Below, one piece after another: positions 1-11,639 of a stretch of DNA of 64,000 nt. This DNA comes from Diploscapter coronatus. Taxonomy: Eukaryota; Nematoda; Chromadorea; Rhabditida; Rhabditidae. The stretch lies in the NCBI GenBank assembly GCA_964036155.1, contig OZ038423.1, positions 12,601,249 through 12,665,248 on the forward strand. The letters are read 5' to 3'. The position numbers and the translations under genes are program-made. Below the pieces are notes generated by a model. That model was not told the DNA's origin. It saw only the letters and a program-made list of their open reading frames with translations, and ran no database searches. Position 1 is the stretch's first letter; each line of letters begins with the position of its first letter.

Positions 1-791
1 CTGAAAGAAATCAGAGGAAACGCTGAAGTGAGTCATGTGCAACACTTAAAAATCGCGATTGTAAAAAGCGAATAATGTTCCTTCAAAAACAGTGATAAGA
101 TGGTTTTATCGTTACTCCGAGCTAAATGGCACTATTTTTAAAACTTCCTCATGATATGAACACATTACACAGCCCAATATTTCATTTCATGAAGTTGTTG
201 GCAGTATTCCAAAAAAGTAATGGGAAGAACTTCATGAAATGCAAAAAAATGGATGACAAAATATTTCAGCAATATTGGACCAACAAAGTTTAAGACAGTC
301 TTTGATAGGTTCAGTCAAGGGGTGATTAATGGTAAAAGTTTCGTTTTTCGGGGTTTTTGGTGTTAGCAAACTATATTCAACTCGAAAATCACGATTCCGA
401 GCTTTTTCCGAACTTTTCAAATTCGGGCTTAAAAGACTCGGAAAGAGTTCGGAATCATGATTTTCAGATCGAATATAGTTAATTACCGTCAAAAAATCGA
501 GAAAAATGAAACTTTTGCCACTGGCTATCTCCCTCCCTGTTGAGAGCCGATTCTCTCAGACTCTTAAGTTATTAACTAGAGTTATTGGCAGAGTTAAATC
601 ATTATCTAGTATAACATAAGCAATATAATAACTAATCTTGCTCTTTGCATGCCTTATCATGCGATAAGTGTTTATAAAATTCATCATGGAGTTTTTTGTC
701 GATAGCTGGTTAATATTAGCTCACTTTATAACGCACGAAGAAGGCGTTGATAAGCATTGATTGAATTCGAAGTCAACCAAATTCAGTCGAA
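1..791. other. Noncoding left flank with small inverted repeats
   Basis: No exon with supported splice sites or coding character was found here. The stretch holds an imperfect hairpin at 369-480 and a smaller inverted repeat, with arms near 180-196 and 229-246 that share the core TTCATGAA. It is presumably the 5' flank of the kelch gene that starts at 792. The apparent minus-strand open stretch at 232-492 is an artefact of the hairpin. Confidence 0.5.
369..480. repeat. Imperfect inverted repeat (hairpin)
   Basis: The left arm from about 369 (starting AACTATATTC) is matched by the right arm ending at 480 (ending GAATATAGTT). The arms are roughly 33 nt with a few mismatches, around an inner region that repeats the words CCGAG and CTCGG. 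It looks like a small MITE-like or foldback remnant. No flanking target duplication was confirmed. Confidence 0.55.
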
Positions 792-3678
792 ATGGGTGAT
801 GAACCTATGCCAACTTCTACAAGTCCTCTTTCCAAAGCCGTAAGTTGAAATTCAAATAAAATTTTCTGTAATGAATCATTCTTCCCAAAATGATGTCATT
901 TTACAACGGGAAAACACAAAATCAGTGCAACAGGGCTTCCTCATGCGTGATTCCTATCTAAAGATTATCGCAAGGCTTCAATCCATCATAAACCGTTGGG
1001 AGATTTGATGAGAGCGATCCAAAGTGTCGTTTCTTTTGCATTTTGAAAAGAAATAACTCATTACTAAAATGGAAGTGATAATTTCAGAAAGGAATCACAA
1101 TGCTATTGATTGACAAAAATAGAATATGTTTGTTCAATTCATTTACCTGCTCAGTAGAAGAGATTTCAAAATTCAATAATTGTTATGAGCCATATGGAGT
1201 AGCAACTACACAGAATAAAGTAAACTCTTATGTTCGTTATTTTGAATAATTTCTTAGACTTCAGATTTTTGGGATTAACAACGTAGATGAATCGTTTGAA
1301 ATATATGACCTGGACACTCGGCAAATTTCAGAAGGTCTTATCAACAAATCCATGAATGATCGGTTCAAAGAATTTTACAGGTCCAGATCCTCTTGAATGG
1401 CGTTATGGTGCATCTGTCGCTTATTTCAAAGGCAAATTGTATTATTTGGGTGGAAAAGTTTCTAAAATATGGAAAAATACGAATCGAGTTGATGTAAGAA
1501 GATCGAGTGAAAATCCATGAAATAATTTATTCAGGTTTTAATAGACGAAAAATGGCAAACAGGACCTACATTTCCTCTTTTAATCAGTGATGTTCGAGTA
1601 ATAGCATGCGATGGAATTTTATACGGTCACATTATAGCATATTCATTATTGTAATTATGAATATTCAGTTATTGATGGATGGGATAGTAAAAAGATATAT
1701 CGATTATCAGACGATGAACGGGAATGGATTGAAGTAGGAAAGATTCCAGAACTACGAGGTTATTCCGGAGTTGCATCGCTAAATGGAAGGATTTACATAG
1801 CTGGAGGAGAAAAGTCGTTAATTTTGTATGATAAATAACATATCATTATATATTTAGTGATGATGGTATATTAAAATCTTGTCTGTGTTTCAACCCCTCA
1901 GCTCCCGTTGACAGTCGAATTTCTCGAGTCTCTGATATGAATTGTGCAAGATATCGTCATTCGCTTGTTGCTGCGAATGGAAAACTGTATGCAATCGGAG
2001 GGTGAGTTGATATGTTCAAAATTCTGCAGTAATTGATATGAAATTAGAATAACGTATTCGAATGATAAATTGATTTTATGCGGTAAAATAGAGGAATACG
2101 ATCCACGATTGAATAAATGGCAAGAAGTAAATTAATATAAGTATTATTAGTTAGAAATTATTATATTTCCACCTATTTGAAATGACACTTTTTACTTAGA
2201 GGGCGCGAGTGAGTTTTTCGTTTGTGAAAACAGATTTATGGCACTCCATTCAAAATCACGATTAGGGTGCATGGATCATGCAGAAGTTTATCGTTTTTCC
2301 ATAAAAATTTAAGGAAGGATATCAGCTCCGAAGTCATCTTCAGGTTTTCTAATTTTGCTAATACTTTTTCCGTCAATTGAATTCGTGATCATGATTTTTG
2401 AATACATCCAAGAAATTGAAAATTGTCCAAAATCGTCACTTCTCGTTCATTTAGAGAAAAGGAGCGACAGGGTCTCCCCATGCATGATTCCTGTATAAAA
2501 TTATCCCAAGGCTTCAATCCATCATAAACCGTTGGGAGATTTGATGAGAGCGATCCAAAATGTCGTTTCTTTTGCATTTTGGAAATAAGTAACTCATTAC
2601 TAAAATGGAAGTGATAATTTCAGAAAGGAATCACAATGCTATTGATTGACAAAAATAGAATATGCTTGTTCAATTCATTTACCTGCTCAGTAGAAGAGAT
2701 TGCAAAATTCAATAATTGTTATGAGCCATATGGAGTAGCAACTACACAGAATAAAGTAAACTCTTATGTTCGTTATTTTTTGATAATATCCGATTTCAGA
2801 TTTTTGCAATTAGTGATAAAAATAAATCATTTGAAATATATGACTTGGATACTCGACGAATTTCAGAAGGTCTTATCAACAAATCCATGAATGATCGATT
2901 CAAAGAATTTTACAGGTCCAGATCCTCCTAAATGGCGTCAATGTGCATCTGTGGCTTATTTCAAAGACAAATTGTATTATTTGAGTGGGTGGGATTCTAA
3001 GACATATCAACATAATCAAGTTGATGTAAGAAGATCGAATGAAAGTCCATTATAGAATAATTTATTCAGGTTTTAATAGATGGAAAATGGCAAACAGGAC
3101 CATCATTTCTTCTTCCAACTATTATACGTGCTCAAATAATAAAATGCGATGAAATTTTATACGGTCACAATATAGCATATTCATTGTTGTAATTATGGAT
3201 ATTCAGTTATTGAGAAAAGGGATAATAGCAATAAAATATATCGATTATCAGACGATGAACGGAAATGGATTGAAATTGGAGAGATTCCAGAACAACGAAA
3301 GGATTTCGGAGTTGCATCGCTAAATGGAAAAATTTACATAACTGGAGGATTTAAGTTGCTAATTTTGTATGATAAATAATGCATCATTATATATTTAGTG
3401 ATAGCAATGTATTAAAGTTCTGTCTGTGTTTCGACCCCTTAGCTCCAGTTAACAGTCGAATTTATCAAATCACTGATATGAATTATGGAAGACATGAGCA
3501 TTCGCTCATTGCCGTTAACGAGAAATTGTATGCAATCGGAGGGTGAGCTGAGATGTTGCACATCTTTATACGAAATATTTGTTAACTTAGATTTCAACTA
3601 CCTAAAAACTTTTGTAACTCAATCGAGGAATACGATCCAGAAACGAATGAATGGCGTGAAGTCGGAAAATTAACATAA
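792..3678 (+). CDS. Kelch-repeat beta-propeller protein with an internally duplicated exon block
   Basis: Model: exons 792-839, 1088-1219, 1265-1334, 1381-1493, 1535-1625, 1669-1813, 1858-2001, 2048-2126, then 2624-2755, 2800-2869, 2916-3025, 3070-3163, 3207-3354, 3399-3542, 3591-3678. This gives 1608 nt, 535 aa. Kelch hallmarks are visible: IYIAGG, LYAIGG, LYYLGG, EEYDPRLNKW and EEYDPETNEW. Exon 1 has an ATG and a clean gtaagt donor. Each half holds about five or six kelch strands and no BTB domain is visible. The second block lacks a copy of exon 1. The first block can end at TAA 2133-2135, or splice in phase from GAA|gtaaat (2127) to the acceptor ending at 2623. The AATAAA signal is only after the second block, at 3728. 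I therefore favour one gene with a doubled propeller. Two neighbouring genes, the second starting at an internal ATG, remain possible. Kelch propellers are protein-binding scaffolds; the partner is unknown. The exon structure is well supported; the joined model is moderately supported. Confidence 0.72.
928..3678 (+). repeat. Tandem duplication of kelch exons, period about 1.54 kb
   Basis: The segment from about 928 to 2126 is repeated from about 2464 to 3678. Homology begins in the intron upstream of the first shared exon (CAGGG...TGATTCC, then TTCAATCCATCATAAACCG in both). All seven exon-intron units follow at an offset of 1536-1543 bp. Intron sequences are also alike, for example the gtcacaatatagc-type intron, which suggests a fairly recent event. 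Amino-acid changes cluster in loops while the GG and W positions stay, so both copies look coding. Confidence 0.9.
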
Positions 3679-3727
3679 AATAAAGCTTGAGTATAATAAT
3701 CTCAGATTTCATATTGTAATTCTATTC

Positions 3728-3733
3728 AATAAA
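3728..3733 (+). promoter_or_regulatory. AATAAA polyadenylation signal, kelch gene
   Basis: Canonical AATAAA 50 nt after the stop codon at 3676-3678. No equivalent follows the TAA at 2133, which supports transcription running through both kelch blocks. Confidence 0.6.
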
Positions 3734-3742
3734 ATGTTAAAT

Positions 3743-4589
3743 AATAGCTTAATTTCAATGCACATGATACAGACAACTCTCGAAGACATCCAAAAGTGAT
3801 GAGCAAAAATTGTAACCAAGGATGTACGCGGTCCGTAAAATCGGAACCTGACATTAATTAGTGTTCGGTTCGTACATCCCTAATTATAATATCATTTTCT
3901 TTAAAATGGGAAACAACGTATTTAATGTATGCACCTTCATTTTAGGATTCTTTGTGGTTTTATCTGAAAGATAAGTAAGTGAAAAGACGAAAATGTTAGA
4001 GCATGCATGGCTATGAAAGTTTTTCTTTAATTTCTGAACTATCCATTTATTAATTAAATACATAACTTATTGTCTATTTCCAGGGATAATTTCGAAATTT
4101 TTTTTATTTCAAACTACCACGTTTCTATCACAAACGCATTTTTCAAGGGGACTACTTGTCGCTCATTCTTTGCTATTCTTATTCTTCTCGATCATAGTCG
4201 TGGCATTTTATCGATTTCGATTGTGTGCTCAATTTCTGCAACGACTTTCTCTCGATGCTTATTCTCTCTTTTTCTTTCCATTATTTTATTCTTCAACGAT
4301 TTTCGTAATTTTTTTGTTTTTATCTTCAATTTATCGTTTCAATCATTGATTTTCTTTCAAATGTTCTTTTTTTCAAAATTTCTAGAAAGAATCTTGGAGA
4401 CCTGCAAAACTATCGCCCTTTTCCTTTGCATTTTACTATTTTTATCGGAATTTCTAAGTTATTTTTAGTAAAGATAATGAACTTGAACAAATATTTCAGA
4501 CGGGTCAACCAAAAATCATTTTGTACGGGTGAACTATCGGAATTTCGTTCCGTTTTTCCTGATTTTTCCAACTTTTTCCGAATTTGAAA
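3743..4589. other. Intergenic, AT-rich
   Basis: No supported exon. The long plus-strand open stretch at 4070-4468 is Phe/Ile/Leu/Ser-rich low-complexity translation of a T-rich strand, with no splice-consistent partner. A short inverted pair around GGATGTACG (near 3818) and CGTACATCC (near 3870) is present. Probably the promoter region of the RBR gene. Confidence 0.5.
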
Positions 4590-7500
4590 ATGATCCATTG
4601 GCGCGGTGAAGACGATGACGAACCCGAGTCTCCAGGTATAAAAATTGTATTTTTAAAGATAATTATTTTGAAAAAAAATCAGAAAACCAGCCAATCGTCA
4701 TGAGAAAGGATCTGATCCGTCTGCCACCCCGACCTTGTCGTTTGAACAGACAGCCACACAGCAGAGAGCTCTACAAGGGTGACGATGAGGGAGAGGTGCA
4801 GTTTTTTGGGATTTTTGAAATAAAATGTTTAATATGTAGAAGGAAATATTGTCTTGTAGATTTTTGAAAAGATAATAATAATAATATTTCCTATAGAAAT
4901 TTGAAGGAGAGCTTGAAAAAAACAAAACTGCAAAAATTTAAGAAATTCCAGACCGATCCCTCTAACGTCTACCGCATGCACTATTCAGACTGCATTCCCA
5001 CTCGGCACAGGCCTTCAGGTACACTAGATTTATAATAAATTTTGCCTTCTGGTTAATTTGGACTCTGTGTTAAGTGCCGAGTATCAACATTTGAACCTAG
5101 AATAAACTTAATTATGATTTAGAATGAGTTATTTGCAGACGTTGTCGATTGCGAGCCCTCCACTTCAAGTTCATCTGAACTGCTGAACGAAGTCATCAAC
5201 CAGACCGCTCTGCATGCCGCCCTTCAGTCCGAAGTTGTGGTAATTATTTTAATCTCTTAATTAAAAAATGTTTTTTCATTGATACAAATTGTACTCTATG
5301 CAAAATAAAGAAAAATCTTTTTAAAGTTTATTTTTGAAGTAAATTTTAAAATTTAGAATTGTTTGTAAGAAATAAAATTGGCAACATTTGCAGCTAAACG
5401 CTCAAGCCACCGAACTTTCTCTGGGTCCGCGTCTGAGGCTGCTTCTCGAAGACGAATTGGATCAAGTCAGGAGAAAAGAGGAAAACGATTCCAATGGGAT
5501 TTACTATGTAAGATTTTTTCGCTTTTTAATTCCTAAGATTTGTTGGGAAATATTCTTCTTGAGAGGAAACTTTGAGAATAATCTTCATTTTTAGATGCTC
5601 GACTACATTAAGATCAACACGTCCAGCACGTCTAGTGATCCGCTTAGGCGAATTCGGGTAAAATTAACGACAAAAAGGAAAATAAAAATTCAATTACTTT
5701 TGTATTTTGTCCCTTTCATTTCGCTTTTCACTATTTTTGCATATAGAAAAATTATAATTTTTTAAAATTCAGATCTCCGCGCCCGACCAGATCAACTTCA
5801 CGAATGAATGCCAGAAGGCGCATCAGGCGCTAGTCCAATTGGATCTAGAAGCCAACGTGGATGGAAGTGTCGAGTTGGCAATCCCTTCTGGTGGATATGG
5901 GGTGATTTTTTAAAATGAATTTTGTAAATTTTATTCTCTGACGTTTCTTTTTCCTTGTTCTATTTGCTACCTATCATTCAATATAAACTTTTTTTTAGAA
6001 AGAATAGTTTAATGACAAAATGCAGCAAATATAAATTATGGAAGAGATGAAATAAAATAAAATAATAATATTTAGTTCTCTCTCGGCGACGGCGGCACTT
6101 GTCGACTGATCTGGAAAGACGACACTCTACATTTGCGATGCCCGGCCGCGCTTCGAGAACAATTCAGCAACGAAGATTCCAGGAATCCGACGGTAATTTT
6201 TTGGATTTTCATATTAAATTTTTAAAATATTTTTCAGATCCGCCACCTCTCAGGATGGGAATTGATGTGTTTGAAAAAGGGAGAAGAAAAGGAAAATAAG
6301 CAAAACTTCGCCCATAAGGAGGATCTGATCCTGAAATTCGACGATTTGAACATGAGGAATGAATTTTTGAAGAGCCATCCTAAGATTGCGGTAGTTATTT
6401 AAATTTTTTCAAATCATAAAATATCGATTTTCATAGAAAATGGATTCTTTTTCAGAAATCCTCATTGAAAATGTTGCCCGGCTACAATCCCGCGCGTGAA
6501 GAGAAAGTGGTTATGTTCTGGTACATCAGGTGGATTTGCGAACCCATCAAGTACAGCTCCTATAGCACGGTTGAAGCTACGGTTAAAGTAAGTTTTTTAA
6601 AAGATATTTTGAAATCTATTTTATTTTTGATAATTTTTTCCTCGATTAAAAATGGAGGTGCGAAAATTAGAAGAATAAAATGCCACAAAATAATTATTTG
6701 TTGTCAATTCCACTTTTGAATTTGCAGCTGAAATCCGTTCTGGACGTTGAGTATTCCCGGAAAGTTTTGGAAGCGAATGGGTTCGCAGTTTGCAATACGA
6801 CCAGGAACAGGCGATTCAATGATCCGACCGAGACCAGAAAGGTTGGCATTTTTTGTTGTAATTTTTAAATATTCTTTTCCTAACGTTCATAAAACAGCTC
6901 TTTTCTTCAATTAAGTTCTACCATTTCAAGATATATGAACTTTTCAAGAATTGAACAGGAAAAACATTCTTTTTAAATTAAGTTTGAATTAAAAAAGTAA
7001 GTATTCAATTTTTCAGCTATTCATCGAGTGCGGAATCCCCAATTGGTTCTCGACGCAGGGCATGCTGATCGATCTGATCGGTCGCATTCTCGACATCAAC
7101 TCCATCGAATACGAGGACATCTACTTTGTCAGGTAGAGGTTTTAAAATGATTAAAAATATGAGATCTTGTTCAGATCTCAAAATCGGCCTAAAATGTCGG
7201 CATTTGAAAATTTTAAATTCTGAAAAGTAATAATCTTAACTCCAGAATGCGCAACTGCCCAGAAAACGTGGTGTCCATGAGACGGGAACTCGCCAAAATC
7301 AGGAAGCGCATTTACATGGCTGCTTTGGACATGCGCTACCCACTCCACGAGCGAATCAATTCCAGAAACATCGATCTCGCTAATATGGTCGGGATTTTTT
7401 CTCTTTAAATAAATCCAAAAATATTCTTTCGAATCTAAAAAAAATTACATCAGACATTTCTAATTCTCCAAGCCTAGTTGTGTCCAAAAGCTTGATGAAA

Positions 7501-10500
7501 TTTCAAATTTCTTTAAAATATGAAAAAAAAACTTGGTAAGAAATAAAATCAAACAGTTTGCAGTACTACTTCGAGTCGGCGCCATATCCGTGGCCGTTCG
7601 AGGTGCTGCCCGGCCGAGTGCTCTTCGCAGACCCGGATCCGTGGAGCAGGGATGCCGAGAAGCGAATGGATGCTACTGGATTCCCCATCGACAGGAGAGA
7701 CGACGCATCGGCTGAAGTCATTTGGACTGATCAGGAGGTTGAATTAAAAAACTGAAAGGCACCCTCGTGATATTTTATTTAACAATCGATTGGGATTGGT
7801 TTGAAAATAGAAAAAAGAACACTATTATTTCATACAAAAGATGAAAAAGTGCTCCTTTTTGTGAAGATGTAGAAAGTACACCATCTTGTGAAGTCTACAA
7901 AATTAGAAAATAGGGGCACGACTCTAAAAGATCAGGAATTTTTAGAAGGCCGAAATCTTCACGAACTACTTCTCTCGGATCACGCCGGACGGTTGTAATT
8001 GGCATATGAGGAAACACGACAGGAATGGGGTAGATTTCTACTATTTTTTCAATTTATGCTAATTTTTAGGCTCGCTTGACTTTCGGCTACAGAACCACTC
8101 TCTACATCTCCAAGGCCATCCGGATTGCCTGTGATTCCGAATTGCGGTATTCAATTTTAAACTATGCTAATTTTAGCGTCTTATTTTCTCTTAAATTTAG
8201 AGATTTGGATAAAGATCTGCGAAACCGCCACTATCAATATCCCGAAGACGGGCCGCCGGTGAAGGATGAACTCGTTAAAAGGGAGAGGTTAGGAAATATT
8301 AATTTATGCCAACTTTCTAGTATTTATAATTTCTAGTTTTAGTATTTTAGATAGCAGCTTGTGACTATTTGTTAATTTTTAGTATTTTTTTCTATTTTCT
8401 TGATTTTTTGTTGTTTTCTCACATTTATACTAATTTTCCCATATTTAAGATACTGGGCCCAGCTAATCGATGAAAACGACGATCTGTTCAAGTCGAACGA
8501 CAGCGACAACGCCACGATGCTTACCGTCGAGGGATACCCCAGGGAGTGAGTGGATTTTTATATATTTCTTTCAAAAGGGGGATTTTAGATATCATTTCTT
8601 GAATTCTAAAGAAAGCATGAATTTCATAGTTCCTCTTTCACATATTAAAAGAAGATTTCATGTATCTTTTTATAAAGAGGACTTCATATACTCTCTCATT
8701 TGAGGCTCTTCGACGAAGCCTTGCACCAGGTGAAGCAAATTTTGACGGGTAGAACGATCGACTGCTCTGATATGGAGAAAGAGGGCAGATTGCTGTACGG
8801 GTGAGTCTGAAAATTTGACAACTTACGAATCCTGACTCTAAAATTATTCAGTTTTTCGTCTATTCAATTTTTTAGATTAGAATAAAGGGTACGCAATTTC
8901 TTATGTTTGAACATTTCTCATATTCTTATTTGAAAATTAGCACATTTACCGTCTGTTTTGATTTTTAGCTTTGGAGCGCGCTGGCTGAAGAATGAGCTGA
9001 GAAAATCTCCGGTGCAGCGAGTGGTGACGGACGTGAATCTGATGCGCAAGACGCTGACGATCTGGGGTCCGGCAGACGAGGTCAATCGGCTCATAGACAA
9101 TGCCAGGCACTTTTCCAATCATCCCGACGAATTTTTCGTCGAGACGGAAATCGCAATCGCTCCGCCCAGGTTCCCCGATCATGTCCGACCCGTTCTCGTT
9201 AAAATTGGACTCGAGAAAATCAGGTAAAGACTTGTTCGGCAAAAAGAGCAGAAAATTAGATTATTGAGGATAGATAGATTCTGTAAAATAAGTAATATAA
9301 ACAATTTTATTGCAGAAAATGAAGTAATTTTGAGAATAACATTGATGTTTTTTCAGTCAAATCACTGGCGGCGCAAAAATCTCCACCAATGGGACGAATC
9401 CCAGGAACTGGACGGCCTTGAAATTCAAGGGCTCCATCGCTCAGTTTGATCGACTCGACAAGTTTCTAAACGAGCTTTTGGAAGAGGTATTTTTGCCTTT
9501 GAAAAAATTGTCAAACAAATTTTTCTTAAAATAAAAACTTTAGCTCCCCTCCTTCTGCGGGGTTCTGCCCGACTTCAGTTACGTCCCGCACTGTCCGATC
9601 TGTCTGACGATGATCACCAAGGCGTTCTACTGTTTGAAGCTGTGCGGCCACTACTACTGTCTGGACTGCTTCGCCAACATGGTAATTAAATGGATAATTA
9701 CCCTCTAATTAAATGACTTAATTATCACAATTATCTAAATTAAGGTACTTGACAAAGTACAGTCCCGCCACCTGAGTTTCGTCTGTTTAAAGCCGGATTG
9801 CCAGCACAAGATCGCCGTTACGGACATTCTGGTATTTTAATTTACATTTTTGACTTCTAATTATGATGTTAAGCATAGAAAACATCATTTGATATCTATC
9901 TTTTTATATTCGAAGAATTCTTATAATTTTCAATCGATAAGAAGCAGGGCTTAAAATTGCAAAATGTTCCATACATTTCAGCGAATCATTCTCGGCCCCT
10001 CGAATCGGATCAAGTCGTTGGACGCCGTCAAATTGGAGCCTCTGCTGAGATCGCTGAAGGACACCATCGCGTTCGGCGACACGGAAACTATGCGCGTCTG
10101 TCCCACGCCGGACTGCTACGGGCTGATTCCGGTTAATTTTTTTTCTATTCTTTAAAAAATTATTCTATTTTATTATTATTATTTTTTAAATTTATACCTT
10201 TCTATGACATTGAAAACTGATGTTTGACGATATTATGATATTTTCGATGAATTAGATTTGTTAAAATTAGGTTTAAGAAAAAATGGAGGATCATTTTACA
10301 TTTCAGTTCAATCCGAATGACCAGCCGCCCGACCTGCCCACATCGCACCAGATTAAGTGCGTCGAGTGCAACAAGTATCGATGCGTTGGAAGGTAAAATT
10401 TAGACATTTTATTGATTGTTATTCCTTTATATTCATATGACTTCATATTTTTGGTTTTTGTATCGTATTTTCCTCGAGGTTTCTTTCACAATTTGAATTG

Positions 10501-11391
10501 AAATATTACTTTCAGAAATTGCCTATCTCGCCCGCACCCCGGAGAAACCTGTGCACAAGCCGAAATTCTGCGTCAGAACGCAGACGAATCGCTGAAGGCG
10601 TACAAAAGGGTCGTGGGCGAGCAGAATCTGAAGAGCTGCCCTTCGTGCACGATGCTCATCGAGAAGGACGTCGGCTGCAATCACATGGAATGCACCAGAT
10701 GCAGGATGCACTTCTGCTGGGAGTGCGGCTATCAGGTATGGATTTTTAAATGTTTAGCTTTAAAGTTTTTACAAGTTATCATTATTATTGGAACATGATT
10801 TTTATATAAGAAAATCTTTTTAGAAGACATTGGATTGAAGCACCTATTTTTAAAATTTCTGTTTCAGAGCAAAGAAAGAGCCGAGTTGTATCGTCATTTG
10901 GGAGAGGCACATGGTAGCTACGGCGGTGGATGGCAAATTCAGGGAAATCAGGTCTTGCAGGTAGAAAAATGAACACTTCTGAACTTACCTTATTCATAAA
11001 ATAGTTCGGCTCAATTCTCTCTCCATACATTCTCGATGCATAAGATTGAAAAACATTTCATTCAAAACCAATAGAAAAAAACAAGTTCAATTTGTTTTTT
11101 CCTTAATTTCGAAGTAAACATATTCTTCAAGCCCCACCTGACTAGTTTTACAAAAAAGATGACGGAATTAAAGAAAAACAAATTGAAGTGCCTTTGGGGC
11201 GAAATTAAAAGAAATGAACTTTTGAGGCTCCACCCGGCGAGTTCGTTCCGAACGATGTGATGGGCGTGGCTGTATTTATGGAAGAAATGAACGAGATCGC
11301 ACCCGCGATCTGGGCCAATTGGCCTGGCGTCAACCCTAACCACATCGATGCGGAGCTATTCGAGGCCATGTTAGAGGACAATTTTAATTGA
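4590..11391 (+). CDS. RBR-type E3 ubiquitin ligase with a KH-like segment
   Basis: 28 exons, 3345 nt, 1114 aa: 4590-4635, 4683-4795, 4952-5018, 5139-5239, 5394-5507, 5595-5657, 5773-5901, 6076-6192, 6238-6390, 6456-6587, 6728-6841, 7017-7132, 7246-7387, 7564-7737, 7946-8029, 8070-8146, 8201-8287, 8450-8545, 8705-8800, 8969-9223, 9357-9486, 9544-9681, 9745-9831, 9982-10131, 10307-10392, 10516-10735, 10868-10960, 11227-11391. RING1 (about aa 819-870) has CPIC, CGHYYCLDC and CLKPDC. The IBR (about 917-970) has CPTPDC, CVEC, CVGRNC and HPGETC. Rcat has CPSC...VGCNHMEC...HFCWEC. By family rule the Cys of GCNHM (about aa 1010) accepts ubiquitin from the E2 before transfer to substrate. A KH-like stretch lies at about aa 750-790 (EKISQITGGAKIS). 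The first 650 aa are not recognised. KH-like plus RBR recalls the C-terminal part of plant DEAH11/12 proteins, but no helicase motifs are seen. Substrate unknown. Several 3' splice sites are AAG or GAG. The start is the first in-frame ATG; an upstream exon cannot be excluded. Confidence 0.9.
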
Positions 11392-11620
11392 TTCAACCCG
11401 AAAAATGACTAAATGATAAGACACCGAAAAGCTGGTTCATTCAAATTTTTGGTTGCGAGTACTTTTGCCTACAATTTCGAATACTTTTAAACTAAATTTT
11501 TTGAATACTTTTCTATCAAAAATTATTTCGTTCGCTTGCTTTCTTTTTATCTAGACATGAAAATACTCGCAACCATAAAAACTCCTTCAAACTCCAGTGA
11601 TCATTTCTCAAATTATTTGT

Positions 11621-11626
11621 AATAAA
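11621..11626 (+). promoter_or_regulatory. AATAAA polyadenylation signal, RBR gene
   Basis: AATAAA about 230 nt beyond the TGA at 11389-11391; no closer canonical signal was noticed. Confidence 0.45.
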
Positions 11627-11639
11627 ATGAGGATGTTAT

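Noticed and set aside
4070..4468. Long plus-strand open stretch of 132 codons
   Set aside because: Translation is low-complexity Phe/Ile/Leu/Ser from a T-rich strand, with no domain and no splice-consistent neighbour.
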